This document shows positions 44,187-51,296 of a stretch of 51,296 nucleotides of DNA, one piece after another (position 1 is the first letter of the stretch; the number at the start of each line of letters is the position of its first letter). The DNA lies in NCBI GenBank assembly GCA_019022495.1, contig JAFEKR010000110.1:1-51296 (forward strand), read 5' to 3'. This stretch comes from Epichloe hybrida (lineage: Eukaryota; Ascomycota; Sordariomycetes; Hypocreales; Clavicipitaceae). The position numbers were made by a program, and so were the translations under genes. Below the pieces are notes generated by a model. The model was not told the DNA's origin and searched no databases. It saw only the letters and a list, made by a program, of their open reading frames with translations.

Positions 44187-45667
44187 GGTTGCAGACTTTG
44201 CGGGATTGAAGCAGGTGAGCCCACGCAATGAGTTGTCGCGAGCTTTGGCAGGTGTTGCTGGTAGCTTCTGAATATGGCGGGGTAAAATTGATTTGACGGG
44301 CGGACGATGGAGGGGCACTGGGCGGGCCAGGCAAGTATTAGTCCGGTGCTCATCCTTTTTACTGACCTGTAGGCAACGAGGCGCGCCCGCCTGAGGCAGA
44401 AAGAACTTCCATCCCCTCGCATCATGATGAGACGAGCCGTCGATCCAGTGCCAGTGCCAGACTACTGGTTTCACGCAAACATAACTGGCCGGGTCGGTCG
44501 GGTCAGTCGGAGGATATCATTGAGGCCAGAGACAAGTTGTCACCGACTGGTTCACATTCTGAAGCGTGCACAACTTGACATGGTCATTCTTCCATTGAAG
44601 CGATAAGGCAACGATTCGGGTAGCCCAACCGAACCACCTCAGCTCAACTTGATTGGTACTGCAGGCAACGGGGACAGTCTCAATACATATGTATTCCACT
44701 CGGCATCGAGCTATGGGAAGCTTGGTCGCTAATCCTACAGTTTCAATCCCTCGACGAGGAACATTTAGAGGGCAAGTTCAAGGCCCATGTTTCGCGATAC
44801 TTTGTTGTGTGCCAATGTCGTCGGATTTGTTGGGGGCCAAGAAGCGGTTAGCCGCCAGCCTTGACTTTTCGAGGCCAATCACCAGCCAGCCAGACACACA
44901 CACACCCTGTTCGCGCGCGGCTGCGGGCCATCGCATTCCATCGCAGTCCATCTGGCCGCCGAATCCAAAATTAGAAACCCCGTCCCGGCCACGTTTATTG
45001 GATGCTTCCCCCACCTGGTGACCTGCCCCGGCCGCGTTTATTGGATGCTTCCCCCACCTGGTGACCTGCCCCGTCCTCTCTTGGGATGACATCGCCATGG
45101 TCCACGCATCCACGACGCAGAGCTATCACACATACCCTGTCGTCTTTGGGACTTTGGGGAACCAAATGCTCAAATGCTACCCAAGCCCGAGATGTACATA
45201 CATATGTACTCCGTACATACATAATCCGTACATGGTGCCCGCATGGCCCATGGTGTGCGCTGCTAGCCACTCACGTCTTCATCCCACGCCTCGTAGCCGC
45301 TTCGCCCGGTCCGGATCCAAGAATGCGCTCACTTAAGGATCTCGCCATCCCCGGTCAGCAGGTGGCCGACTCTCTTTCCTCCTCTTCCTTGGCATTCTCT
45401 TCTTTTTTTTCCCATTTTGCAACTCGCGCGTCTATTTTATTTTTATTTTTCTGTTTCTGTTGTTTCCTTGTAATTCCAGTAGACGCTTCGTTGATCGAAG
45501 CAGCCTGTCGTTTGTATCACTTTCATACCAACTTTCGGCGCCGGTCGTCGATATCACAGCTTACGACAAGCTACGATTTTAGTTTCTTCAAGCATAGCGA
45601 CGCCAGGTGCGTTAGAGCCAAGGCAGAGCTCGTTATTTGAATATAGCGGACTGGCTAGCCAGCAAAG
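44187..45667. other. Long intergenic region TMA22 / methyltransferase
   Basis: 1.48 kb with no supported gene. It contains a 43-bp tandem duplication at 44986-45071, a cluster of gtacatac/atgtac words at 45193-45233, and a T-rich stretch at 45401-45460 close to the next gene, perhaps a core promoter or leader. The open frames seen (up to 184 codons) lack any family features. Confidence 0.55.
44986..45071. repeat. 43-bp tandem duplication
   Basis: Copies at 44986-45028 and 45029-45071 differ at one base (cggccacg versus cggccgcg). Each copy includes tttattggatgcttccccc, with an inverted CCAAT box (attgg), so the duplication doubles any site in it. Confidence 0.93.
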
Positions 45668-48649
45668 ATGGCGGGAACTCTCCAAATACCACCGAGCAGC
45701 TTCCAGTCTCGCGAACCTTCGCTGGGTCGAAGGCCAAAGAGAATACTTAATCCTATAATAGAAGAGGATAGCGATGATGGACAGGCTCAGAACACAGCCA
45801 TGGACCAGCAAAGGAGAAGAGGCGATACGTCGCATTTAAAGATCGAGGCTTGGTTGTCACCAATGAGCGACCACTTCCCGACGCCAAGGGGAATGCATTA
45901 TCTTTCGGCTCCCGTCCTTCCATCGTCACCTTCCACGGTATCAGGAGATGGCAGCTCGCCGACGACAACCTCCACAAACATGTGGAATCGAGCCAGTACT
46001 GCAACGGAGAACACCGAGTTTGAGGACCTCTATGATGTATCGGAGGAGGAAGACGACGACGCCCTCTCGCAGTACTTTCAACGGTCCTCGATTGGAAGGA
46101 CTTCTCACAGCCAGGCCGTAAATCAACCACCGATACCGAAACAGCCTACTCGTCTGGCGATTCCAGACAAAGCCACCGATCGTCCGGACGAGCCTTGGTC
46201 TGCAGTCGATGAGCTCAAGAAGATCACCTCGCCAGTTCCCGTTACTCCGTCTGCACAACTTCCCATGTTGCCAGCTCAGATGGATTTTATGGGAAAGCAA
46301 CAAGCTCTCGATATCCCAACCGTGTCTGCGCCTCCTTCTCTCGATGGCAGTCTGTCGTCTGAGCAACTCGCTGCAATGAGCGCGCCACCAACACCAGTGA
46401 TTGGAAACGACGAGGACAAGGCCGAGGAAAACTGGACGGGCGTCCGTCTTCAGCCCGACGCTCTTGCAACCCTGCAAGCTCTATCCGGCGGCGGAGAGGA
46501 GGATGCTCACGAGCATGCGTCTCAAGTCATCGATGTTTCCATGACGACATCCCAGCCAAAAACTGAGATGCAACAGCAATCACTGCGTTTGGTAACCAGC
46601 CTCACGTCGTCCCAGACGACCCAGGGGAGAATCTTTGCGCCCAGCCCGAACCGGCAATCCCTTGCTGGCTTGACCAAATTGGACATTCCATCTCCTGGTG
46701 GCTTCTTTCTGGGGTTGTCCCCTCGAACCAGAACTACTTGGCACCCGCCGACCCAATCTCCCGCGGATATGCCACCGCCGACTTCCACCACTGCTGAGCA
46801 GTTTTATCGATGTCCATGGAATATTGACACTTCAGTGCCACCCGTCCCCAGGCGTCCCGACTCAGCTGAGGGCTTCTATCGGAGCCTCGACACTTCTTCA
46901 GAACCTGTTGAGCAGGTTATCGAGGTGAGAGATGATGGTGATGATGATCTCACAGACGGCATGCCCACAGCCAGACCGACCATTCAGCACCAGGATTCCA
47001 ATGATTCTGGATACACTATCAAGCCACCCGCGTCGCCCGAGGCTGACGAGGCACCGACTGAGATTGTCGTCGACTACGATCCCAATTACGCTCGGAAGCA
47101 GCAAGAGGAGGCTCTGACCAATCTGGGCCGCACCGAGCTTTGGTTGTTGGCGCAGAGAGCCTACCTTAGAGGCGTAGGTGGTGAAGACGACAGCGCCGCC
47201 CTCAAGAATGTCGAAGAATCTCCCGCTGACGAGGACGAAGCCGAGACTAAAGTCGATCAGAGTCTTCAAGTCAGAAAGAAGGTTGTGCGATTCTCCAATG
47301 CCATGCCCACCACCTCGCAACCCAAGTGCTTGCCCTCCAAGCTCTTGCGACAAGAGTCTGCCTATTATCGAGCTTTCCAAGACTACATAGTCCGGACGCA
47401 GCTCCGAGATGTGTTCGTGCAGCAACTTTCTCGCTTCGAGGCTCTTCAAGCTCAGCGCACAGCACTTCGCGAAACCCACCGCAACCAGCTCCTCGGCAAG
47501 TATCAGCTGAGCGTCGTCCCCCAGTCAGCCAAGAAGCGACTCAGTGCCAACGTGGCCCGCGGCGACCTCGTCCTCATTGACGACCCGGGCAAGCTGCGCA
47601 AAGAAAAGGAGTACGAGGCCATGAACCAGATGGCCATTCCAACTTGGCACGTTGCAGCACTCAAGTTTCTCAACGGTGGACGTCTCATCTCGGCGCCAGT
47701 GACGAAGAGACTAGCTCGCCTTTCCCACACGGCACCCGGCAAGGACGGCATAGCTCGCGATCGAGCGAGGATCCTCGATCTCGGCGGCCAATCCACGTGC
47801 GACTGGGCGTGGCACTGCGCCTTGCAATACCCCAACACCAAGATCTACACCGTCACCACCAAGGCCATACGCCAGCTGTCAAACTCGAATATCCGCGGTC
47901 CACCGAATCACCGCCAGGTTGCGGTGAAACGGCTTGCAAAGCTTCCGTTTCCCGACGACCATTTCGACCTCGTCTCCGCTCGTGAGCTTCACGGCATTCT
48001 CAAGTTTGTCGGCGAGAATGGCGAAGACGAGTGGGAGAGCTGCCTGGGTGAGTGCAGGCGGGTGCTCAAGCCCGGCGGCTATCTGGAATTTTCCATCATG
48101 GACTCCGACATCATCAATGCCGGACCGCTCGGTCTTGCCAAGAGCGTCGAGTTCGGCTTCACACTCAGGACGCTTGGCTATGACCCAAGCCCTTCCAAGC
48201 TGTGGCTCGGTAGACTGGCTCGCGCAGGCTTCGACGACGTTCGCCGTGCATGGGTTTGCCTCCCCGTTGGCGCCAAGCGCAGGTTGAACACGCCTCCCAC
48301 GCCACCCAGGAAGGATCATGTCTCCATCAAGGGCGGGAGAGTTGGCCAGACGGAAGCCATCGTCATGGGCAGCGGCGACAACATCGCCAATGTCTGCAGC
48401 ATCGTCGGGGGGTGGAGCTGGGAACGATGGCTCCTCCGATGTGAGATGGAAAGAGTAGCTGGTGAGATGCGACTCGTCGATACGGCGACAGCAGGAGCGG
48501 CGATGGACGAGGCGGGCAAGTGTCTGGATGGAGTCCACGCCGTTATGGAGGAGGGCAGGGACCGCAAGGCCGGGTTCCGGATGCTCAAAGGCTATGCGAG
48601 GAAACCCAGCCGGGACAGCGATTTGATCCAGATTGCATTAGGAAAATGA
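45668..48649 (+). CDS. Large protein with C-terminal SAM methyltransferase domain
   Basis: A single exon of 993 aa; not a named family to me. Residues 1-~480 are Ser/Pro/Thr/acidic and probably disordered (several IIEEDSDDG and SEEEDDDAL patches). A helical region follows (QQEEALTNLGRTELWLLAQR, then FQDYIVRTQLRDVFVQQLSR). The C-terminal methyltransferase starts near residue 697: motif I RARILDLGGQSTCDWAWHCA, acidic/second strand NTKIYTVTTKA, motif around LPFPDDHFDLVSARELHG, and ECRRVLKPGGYLEFSIMDSD. The fold matches class I (Methyltransf_11 type). Motif I is DLGGQS in place of the DxGxG form, and the end of strand two lacks the usual acidic residue for ribose hydroxyls. The substrate is unknown. 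Neighbours (tRNA, PHB2, TMA22) give no clue. No intron is needed. Confidence 0.85.
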   Translation: MAGTLQIPPSSFQSREPSLGRRPKRILNPIIEEDSDDGQAQNTAMDQQRRRGDTSHLKIEAWLSPMSDHFPTPRGMHYLSAPVLPSSPSTVSGDGSSPTTTSTNMWNRASTATENTEFEDLYDVSEEEDDDALSQYFQRSSIGRTSHSQAVNQPPIPKQPTRLAIPDKATDRPDEPWSAVDELKKITSPVPVTPSAQLPMLPAQMDFMGKQQALDIPTVSAPPSLDGSLSSEQLAAMSAPPTPVIGNDEDKAEENWTGVRLQPDALATLQALSGGGEEDAHEHASQVIDVSMTTSQPKTEMQQQSLRLVTSLTSSQTTQGRIFAPSPNRQSLAGLTKLDIPSPGGFFLGLSPRTRTTWHPPTQSPADMPPPTSTTAEQFYRCPWNIDTSVPPVPRRPDSAEGFYRSLDTSSEPVEQVIEVRDDGDDDLTDGMPTARPTIQHQDSNDSGYTIKPPASPEADEAPTEIVVDYDPNYARKQQEEALTNLGRTELWLLAQRAYLRGVGGEDDSAALKNVEESPADEDEAETKVDQSLQVRKKVVRFSNAMPTTSQPKCLPSKLLRQESAYYRAFQDYIVRTQLRDVFVQQLSRFEALQAQRTALRETHRNQLLGKYQLSVVPQSAKKRLSANVARGDLVLIDDPGKLRKEKEYEAMNQMAIPTWHVAALKFLNGGRLISAPVTKRLARLSHTAPGKDGIARDRARILDLGGQSTCDWAWHCALQYPNTKIYTVTTKAIRQLSNSNIRGPPNHRQVAVKRLAKLPFPDDHFDLVSARELHGILKFVGENGEDEWESCLGECRRVLKPGGYLEFSIMDSDIINAGPLGLAKSVEFGFTLRTLGYDPSPSKLWLGRLARAGFDDVRRAWVCLPVGAKRRLNTPPTPPRKDHVSIKGGRVGQTEAIVMGSGDNIANVCSIVGGWSWERWLLRCEMERVAGEMRLVDTATAGAAMDEAGKCLDGVHAVMEEGRDRKAGFRMLKGYARKPSRDSDLIQIALGK

Positions 48650-48824
48650 AAGGGCATTTGACGAGAAGCGGGATGACTTCTCATCCCAGTTCTCGGGGGA
48701 TCATTTCATGTCATCACACTACCAAATCTCGTCTTCTCCTCTTGCAAACCGAGGCCCCCGTATCGTATACTGTGTATGTACATAGACATAGATTCTGACA
48801 ACAGATTCTTAGCTACCACTGACC

Positions 48825-48838
48825 AAAAAAAGGAAAAA
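48825..48838 (-). terminator. Pol III terminator of tRNA-Leu
   Basis: On the minus strand a T5 and then a T7 run lie about 49-62 nt past the tRNA 3' end. This is farther than usual, and a tttt run near 48882-48885 next to the tRNA 3' end may be the primary stop. Confidence 0.45.
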
Positions 48839-48886
48839 CCACACCTTGAAACCTTTGGAAGCAAAGGTTGAGGAACCGGGCAAAAC

Positions 48887-49004
48887 TGACAGAACGGGGA
48901 TTCGAACCCCGGCCACTTTCGTGAACGGAACGCCCCTCAGAGGATGCGAAAGACCATATTCATGTGCTTGAGACCGTCGCCATAGACCACTCGGCCATTC
49001 TGCC
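48887..49004 (-). tRNA. tL(CAA): tRNA-Leu (CAA) with intron
   Basis: Read on the minus strand. The acceptor stem GGCAGAA pairs with TTCTGTC with one G-T pair, discriminator A. The A box region is TGGCCGAGTGG, the T arm is CGGGG-TTCGAAT-CCCCG, and the long variable arm is CAC-GAAA-GTG, as in class II tRNAs (Leu, Ser). The anticodon loop is CTCAAG with CAA at 48968-48970, so leucine. An intron of about 35-45 nt follows G37, as is usual for Leu-CAA genes. The exact intron borders are not certain: the 3' strand of the anticodon stem is CCGT with one possible mismatch. Confidence 0.9.
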
Positions 49005-49276
49005 TTGAACTCTTCCGAAGGTGCGGGCCTAACTCGCTTATTGTAGGTGGCGTAGAGAGAACCACAGAAAATAATCAATGGCTTGTTGTGGCCTAGCGCC
49101 CCTTTCTCCGTTGTCGTCCGCCCCAAATGTTGGATCAGTCAGCAGCAGCCTTTCATAGCGTGTGGGCCTTTTCGTGTGAGAGCTTCCTCCCCCCAGGCTT
49201 CACAGGCAGATCCAGTCGTGACGAAACCAACCCCCCGAGGAGCGACATCAACCAACTTCCTTCTCCCCATCAAACC

Positions 49277-50312
49277 ATGTCCGGGCAGAACAACTGGCAG
49301 GAAGAGGCCATGCGCCGCCTGCGCCAGATGCAGACTCGCGGCGGGTACGGCGGCCGACCCGGCGGCGGTGGTCCTCCCCAGGTCCCTCGCGGAGCCGGAG
49401 GTGCCCTTGTCGGAGGAATTCTGCTGGCCGGCGGTGCGTGGGTGCTGTCCAACTCGCTGTTCAACGTGGACGGCGGCCAGCGCGCCATCAAGTACAAGAG
49501 GCTAAGCGGCGTGAGCAAGGAGATCTACAACGAAGGCACGCACATCAACATCCCGTGGTTCGAGACCCCCATCGTCTACGACGTGCGAGCCAAGCCCCGA
49601 AACGTCGCCTCCCTGACGGGCACCAAGGACCTGCAAATGGTCAACATCACCTGCCGTGTGCTGTCGAGGCCACGGGTCGACGCGCTTCCGCAGATCTACA
49701 GGACTCTGGGCGCCGACTACGATGAGCGTGTGCTGCCTTCGATTGTCAACGAGGTGCTGAAGAGCGTCGTGGCCCAGTTCAATGCCAGCCAGCTGATTAC
49801 GCAGCGAGAGATGGTGGCTAAGCTTGTGAGGGATAACTTGGCTCGACGAGCTGCCCGCTTCAACATTCTCCTCGATGACGTTTCCCTTACGGTATGATTT
49901 TCTTTCCGGCCTTTTTATTTTTTTTTCTCTCTCCTTTTTTTTTTCTTGACTTGGCCAACCAGGGCACTGACGTTGGAGTCGTCAAATCTAGCACCTTGCC
50001 TTTTCACCAGAGTTCACTGCCGCCGTGGAGGCCAAGCAAGTTGCCCAGCAAGAGGCCCAGCGAGCCGCCTTCGTCGTCGACAAGGCCAGACAGGAGAAGC
50101 AGGCCATGGTTGTCAAGGCACAGGGTGAGGCTCGCTCAGCCGAGCTCATCGGTGAAGCCATCAAGAAGAACAAGGCCTACGTCGAGCTCAAGAAGATTGA
50201 GAATGCTCGCCTGATTGCCCAGCAGCTGCAGGAATCTGGCTCAAAGAACAGACTGATGCTGGATTCGGATGGTCTGGGCTTGAACGTTTTCGAGGGAGCG
50301 GACAGCAAGTAA
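49277..50312 (+). CDS. PHB2: Prohibitin-2, mitochondrial inner membrane
   Basis: Exons 49277-49891 and 49992-50312 give 311 aa. The N-terminus MSGQNNWQEEAMRRLRQMQT then a Gly-rich hydrophobic segment (GALVGGILLAGGAWVLSNSL, about 42-61) anchors the protein in the inner membrane. The SPFH/PHB domain follows: NVDGGQRAIKYKRLSGV, GTHINIPWFETPIVYDVRAK, and DERVLPSIVNEVLKSVVAQF. Joining across the intron gives DDVSLT-HLAFSPEFTAAVEA, then a coiled-coil (KARQEKQAMVVKAQGEARS). With PHB1 it forms ring complexes that chaperone respiratory subunits and regulate m-AAA protease. An in-frame ATG at 49127 would add 50 residues, but these do not match the family, so 49277 is used. Confidence 0.96.
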
Positions 50313-51045
50313 AGGGGATCAAGATGGAATGAAACGACTTTGCTGGTGTGCGGGGACTTGCAAGGGGAGGGCATTGTCAATGGTTCAAGGGGTGGGAGCG
50401 AACATGGACCGGATCAGGTGGAAAACAGAAGAAGAATCCTCTCCACTGAAATCAATTGTCTGCACTGACGGAATCTGTACTATAGAAAATATCCTGACAA
50501 GCGGGGATGTGCATCATGGCAGTCACTAAAAATCTCCCTTTCGATATCATAAAACTGATGGAAACCAAGCACGCGCACCTCGCAATGTCTCGTTGCTCAT
50601 CATCATACCCCTGAGCACATGGTTCCCTTGCTGTGGCCGCGGCCGCAAAACTTGGTCAGATGCGCCATCTGCGTAGGCTTGTGGGCTGTCTGCTGGATGA
50701 TGGCAAGTTGTGATGCCAGACGGCCTGATGATAAGATTAAATGCTGAGGGAAAGGGGGCATTCCGGTGTTTGTTTTCCTTTCTCGTCCAGTGACCACCAC
50801 GCGAAATCAGTCAATACCAGCCAACGGCTAAAAAAGACACCCCGTGTCCCCTGCAGGGTAGGGCAGGTATAGGGTGCCTTGACCGGATGTTACTCCCCGC
50901 AAAACATGGGTCCAATGTACTTTGTATCTATTGCAGCCTCCCCTCCACCAACCGCCGCCACCCACCCCTCCCCCTCCAAGGCAATCAGACAATAATTCGA
51001 AGCCATCAACCTCGACAAATCCCACTCACCATCCACCCAGTCAAA
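50313..51045. other. Region between PHB2 and NEDD8
   Basis: 0.73 kb. The 3' flank of PHB2 and the 5' flank of NEDD8. The part from about 50920 to 50980 is pyrimidine-rich (cctcccctccacc), as usual close to a start in this genome. No gene is supported. Confidence 0.55.
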
Positions 51046-51296
51046 ATGTTGATCAAGTAAGAAAGGGCGGCACCACTCCCCCTTCCCGGATGAAACTTCT
51101 TCTCAAAAGCCCACCTAACCACCCACCAACCAGAGTGCGAACCCTCACCGGCAAGGAGATCGAGCTCGACATCGAAAGCGACTACAAGGTGCGGCCCCAG
51201 CGAACAACCGAGCAAGACCAACCCTCCCCGGCTCTGACTTCCGCGAAACAGGTCTCCCAAATCAAGGAAAAGGTCGAAGAAAAGGAGGGCATCCCC
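51046..51296 (+). CDS. RUB1: NEDD8/RUB1 ubiquitin-like protein (5' part, cut by window edge)
   Basis: Three exons are visible: 51046-51056 (11 nt), 51134-51188, and 51252 to the window end, giving MLIKVRTLTGKEIELDIESD and YKVSQIKEKVEEKEGIP, the first 37 residues. The sequence is the NEDD8 type (MLIKVRTLTGKEIELDIE, IKE+VEEKEGIP) and not ubiquitin (MQIFVKTLTGKTITLEVE). NEDD8 is conjugated to cullins to activate SCF-type ligases. The 11-nt coding first exon and early intron keep frame. The rest of the gene, including the C-terminal Gly-Gly, lies beyond the window. Confidence 0.94.

Noticed and set aside
45086..45640. 184-codon frame upstream of the methyltransferase gene
   Set aside because: It runs through simple T-rich DNA, giving a run of Phe and Leu, and ends just before the real start. 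No domain is seen.
49127..49276. 50-residue in-frame N-terminal extension of prohibitin-2
   Set aside because: The extension does not resemble prohibitins, and the ATG at 49277 gives the conserved N-terminus and membrane segment.

Overview
This window is nuclear DNA of a filamentous ascomycete, most likely a Sordariomycete and plausibly Hypocreales. The evidence is short GT-AG introns (about 45-210 nt) with fungal branch-point-like sequences, compact gene spacing, and a gene set that reads as ordinary single-copy fungal genes. The order is inferred from protein character only; no search was run. Protein names rest on conserved motifs recognised by eye, and exon borders were worked out from reading frame, splice consensus and family conservation.

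Layout, left to right: PhoD-like phosphatase (+), P5C dehydrogenase (+), bHLH factor (+), PER1 GPI-remodelling protein (-), MPS1 kinase (+), mitochondrial bL21 (-), NSA2 (+), arginine methyltransferase HMT1/PRMT1 (+), phosphoacetylglucosamine mutase (-), MUS81 (+), riboflavin synthase (-), ACL4 (+), GIR2 (-), PUF6 (+), a Cys-rich single-pass membrane protein (+), a tetraspanin-like protein (+), a zinc alcohol dehydrogenase (+), RPB4 (-), TRS23 (+), RPN10 (-), borealin-like protein (+), TMA22/DENR (-), a 993-aa uncharacterised methyltransferase (+), an intron-containing tRNA-Leu(CAA) (-), prohibitin-2 (+), and the 5' end of NEDD8/RUB1 (+), cut by the window edge.

The content is mostly housekeeping. 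Ribosome production and translation are well represented (bL21m, NSA2, ACL4, PUF6, GIR2, TMA22, tRNA-Leu), followed by mitosis and genome maintenance (MPS1, borealin-like, MUS81), protein turnover (RPN10, NEDD8), secretion and cell surface (PER1, AGM1, TRS23, tetraspanin), and metabolism (P5CDH, RIB5, ADH). Many neighbours are head-to-head pairs with shared 5' regions (PER1/MPS1, bL21m/NSA2, AGM1/MUS81, RIB5/ACL4, GIR2/PUF6, RPB4/TRS23, RPN10/borealin, TMA22/methyltransferase). I see no secondary-metabolite cluster, transposon, virus-derived segment or other accessory system.

The most interesting features are in gene architecture: a start codon alone on its exon (NSA2), a start codon apparently split by an intron (TRS23), micro-exons of 14 and 20 nt (HMT1) and 20 nt (TMA22), two GC-AG introns (RIB5, TMA22), an overlapping uORF at MUS81, a 242-bp array made of 5'-splice-site-like units downstream of PUF6, and two uncharacterised proteins.
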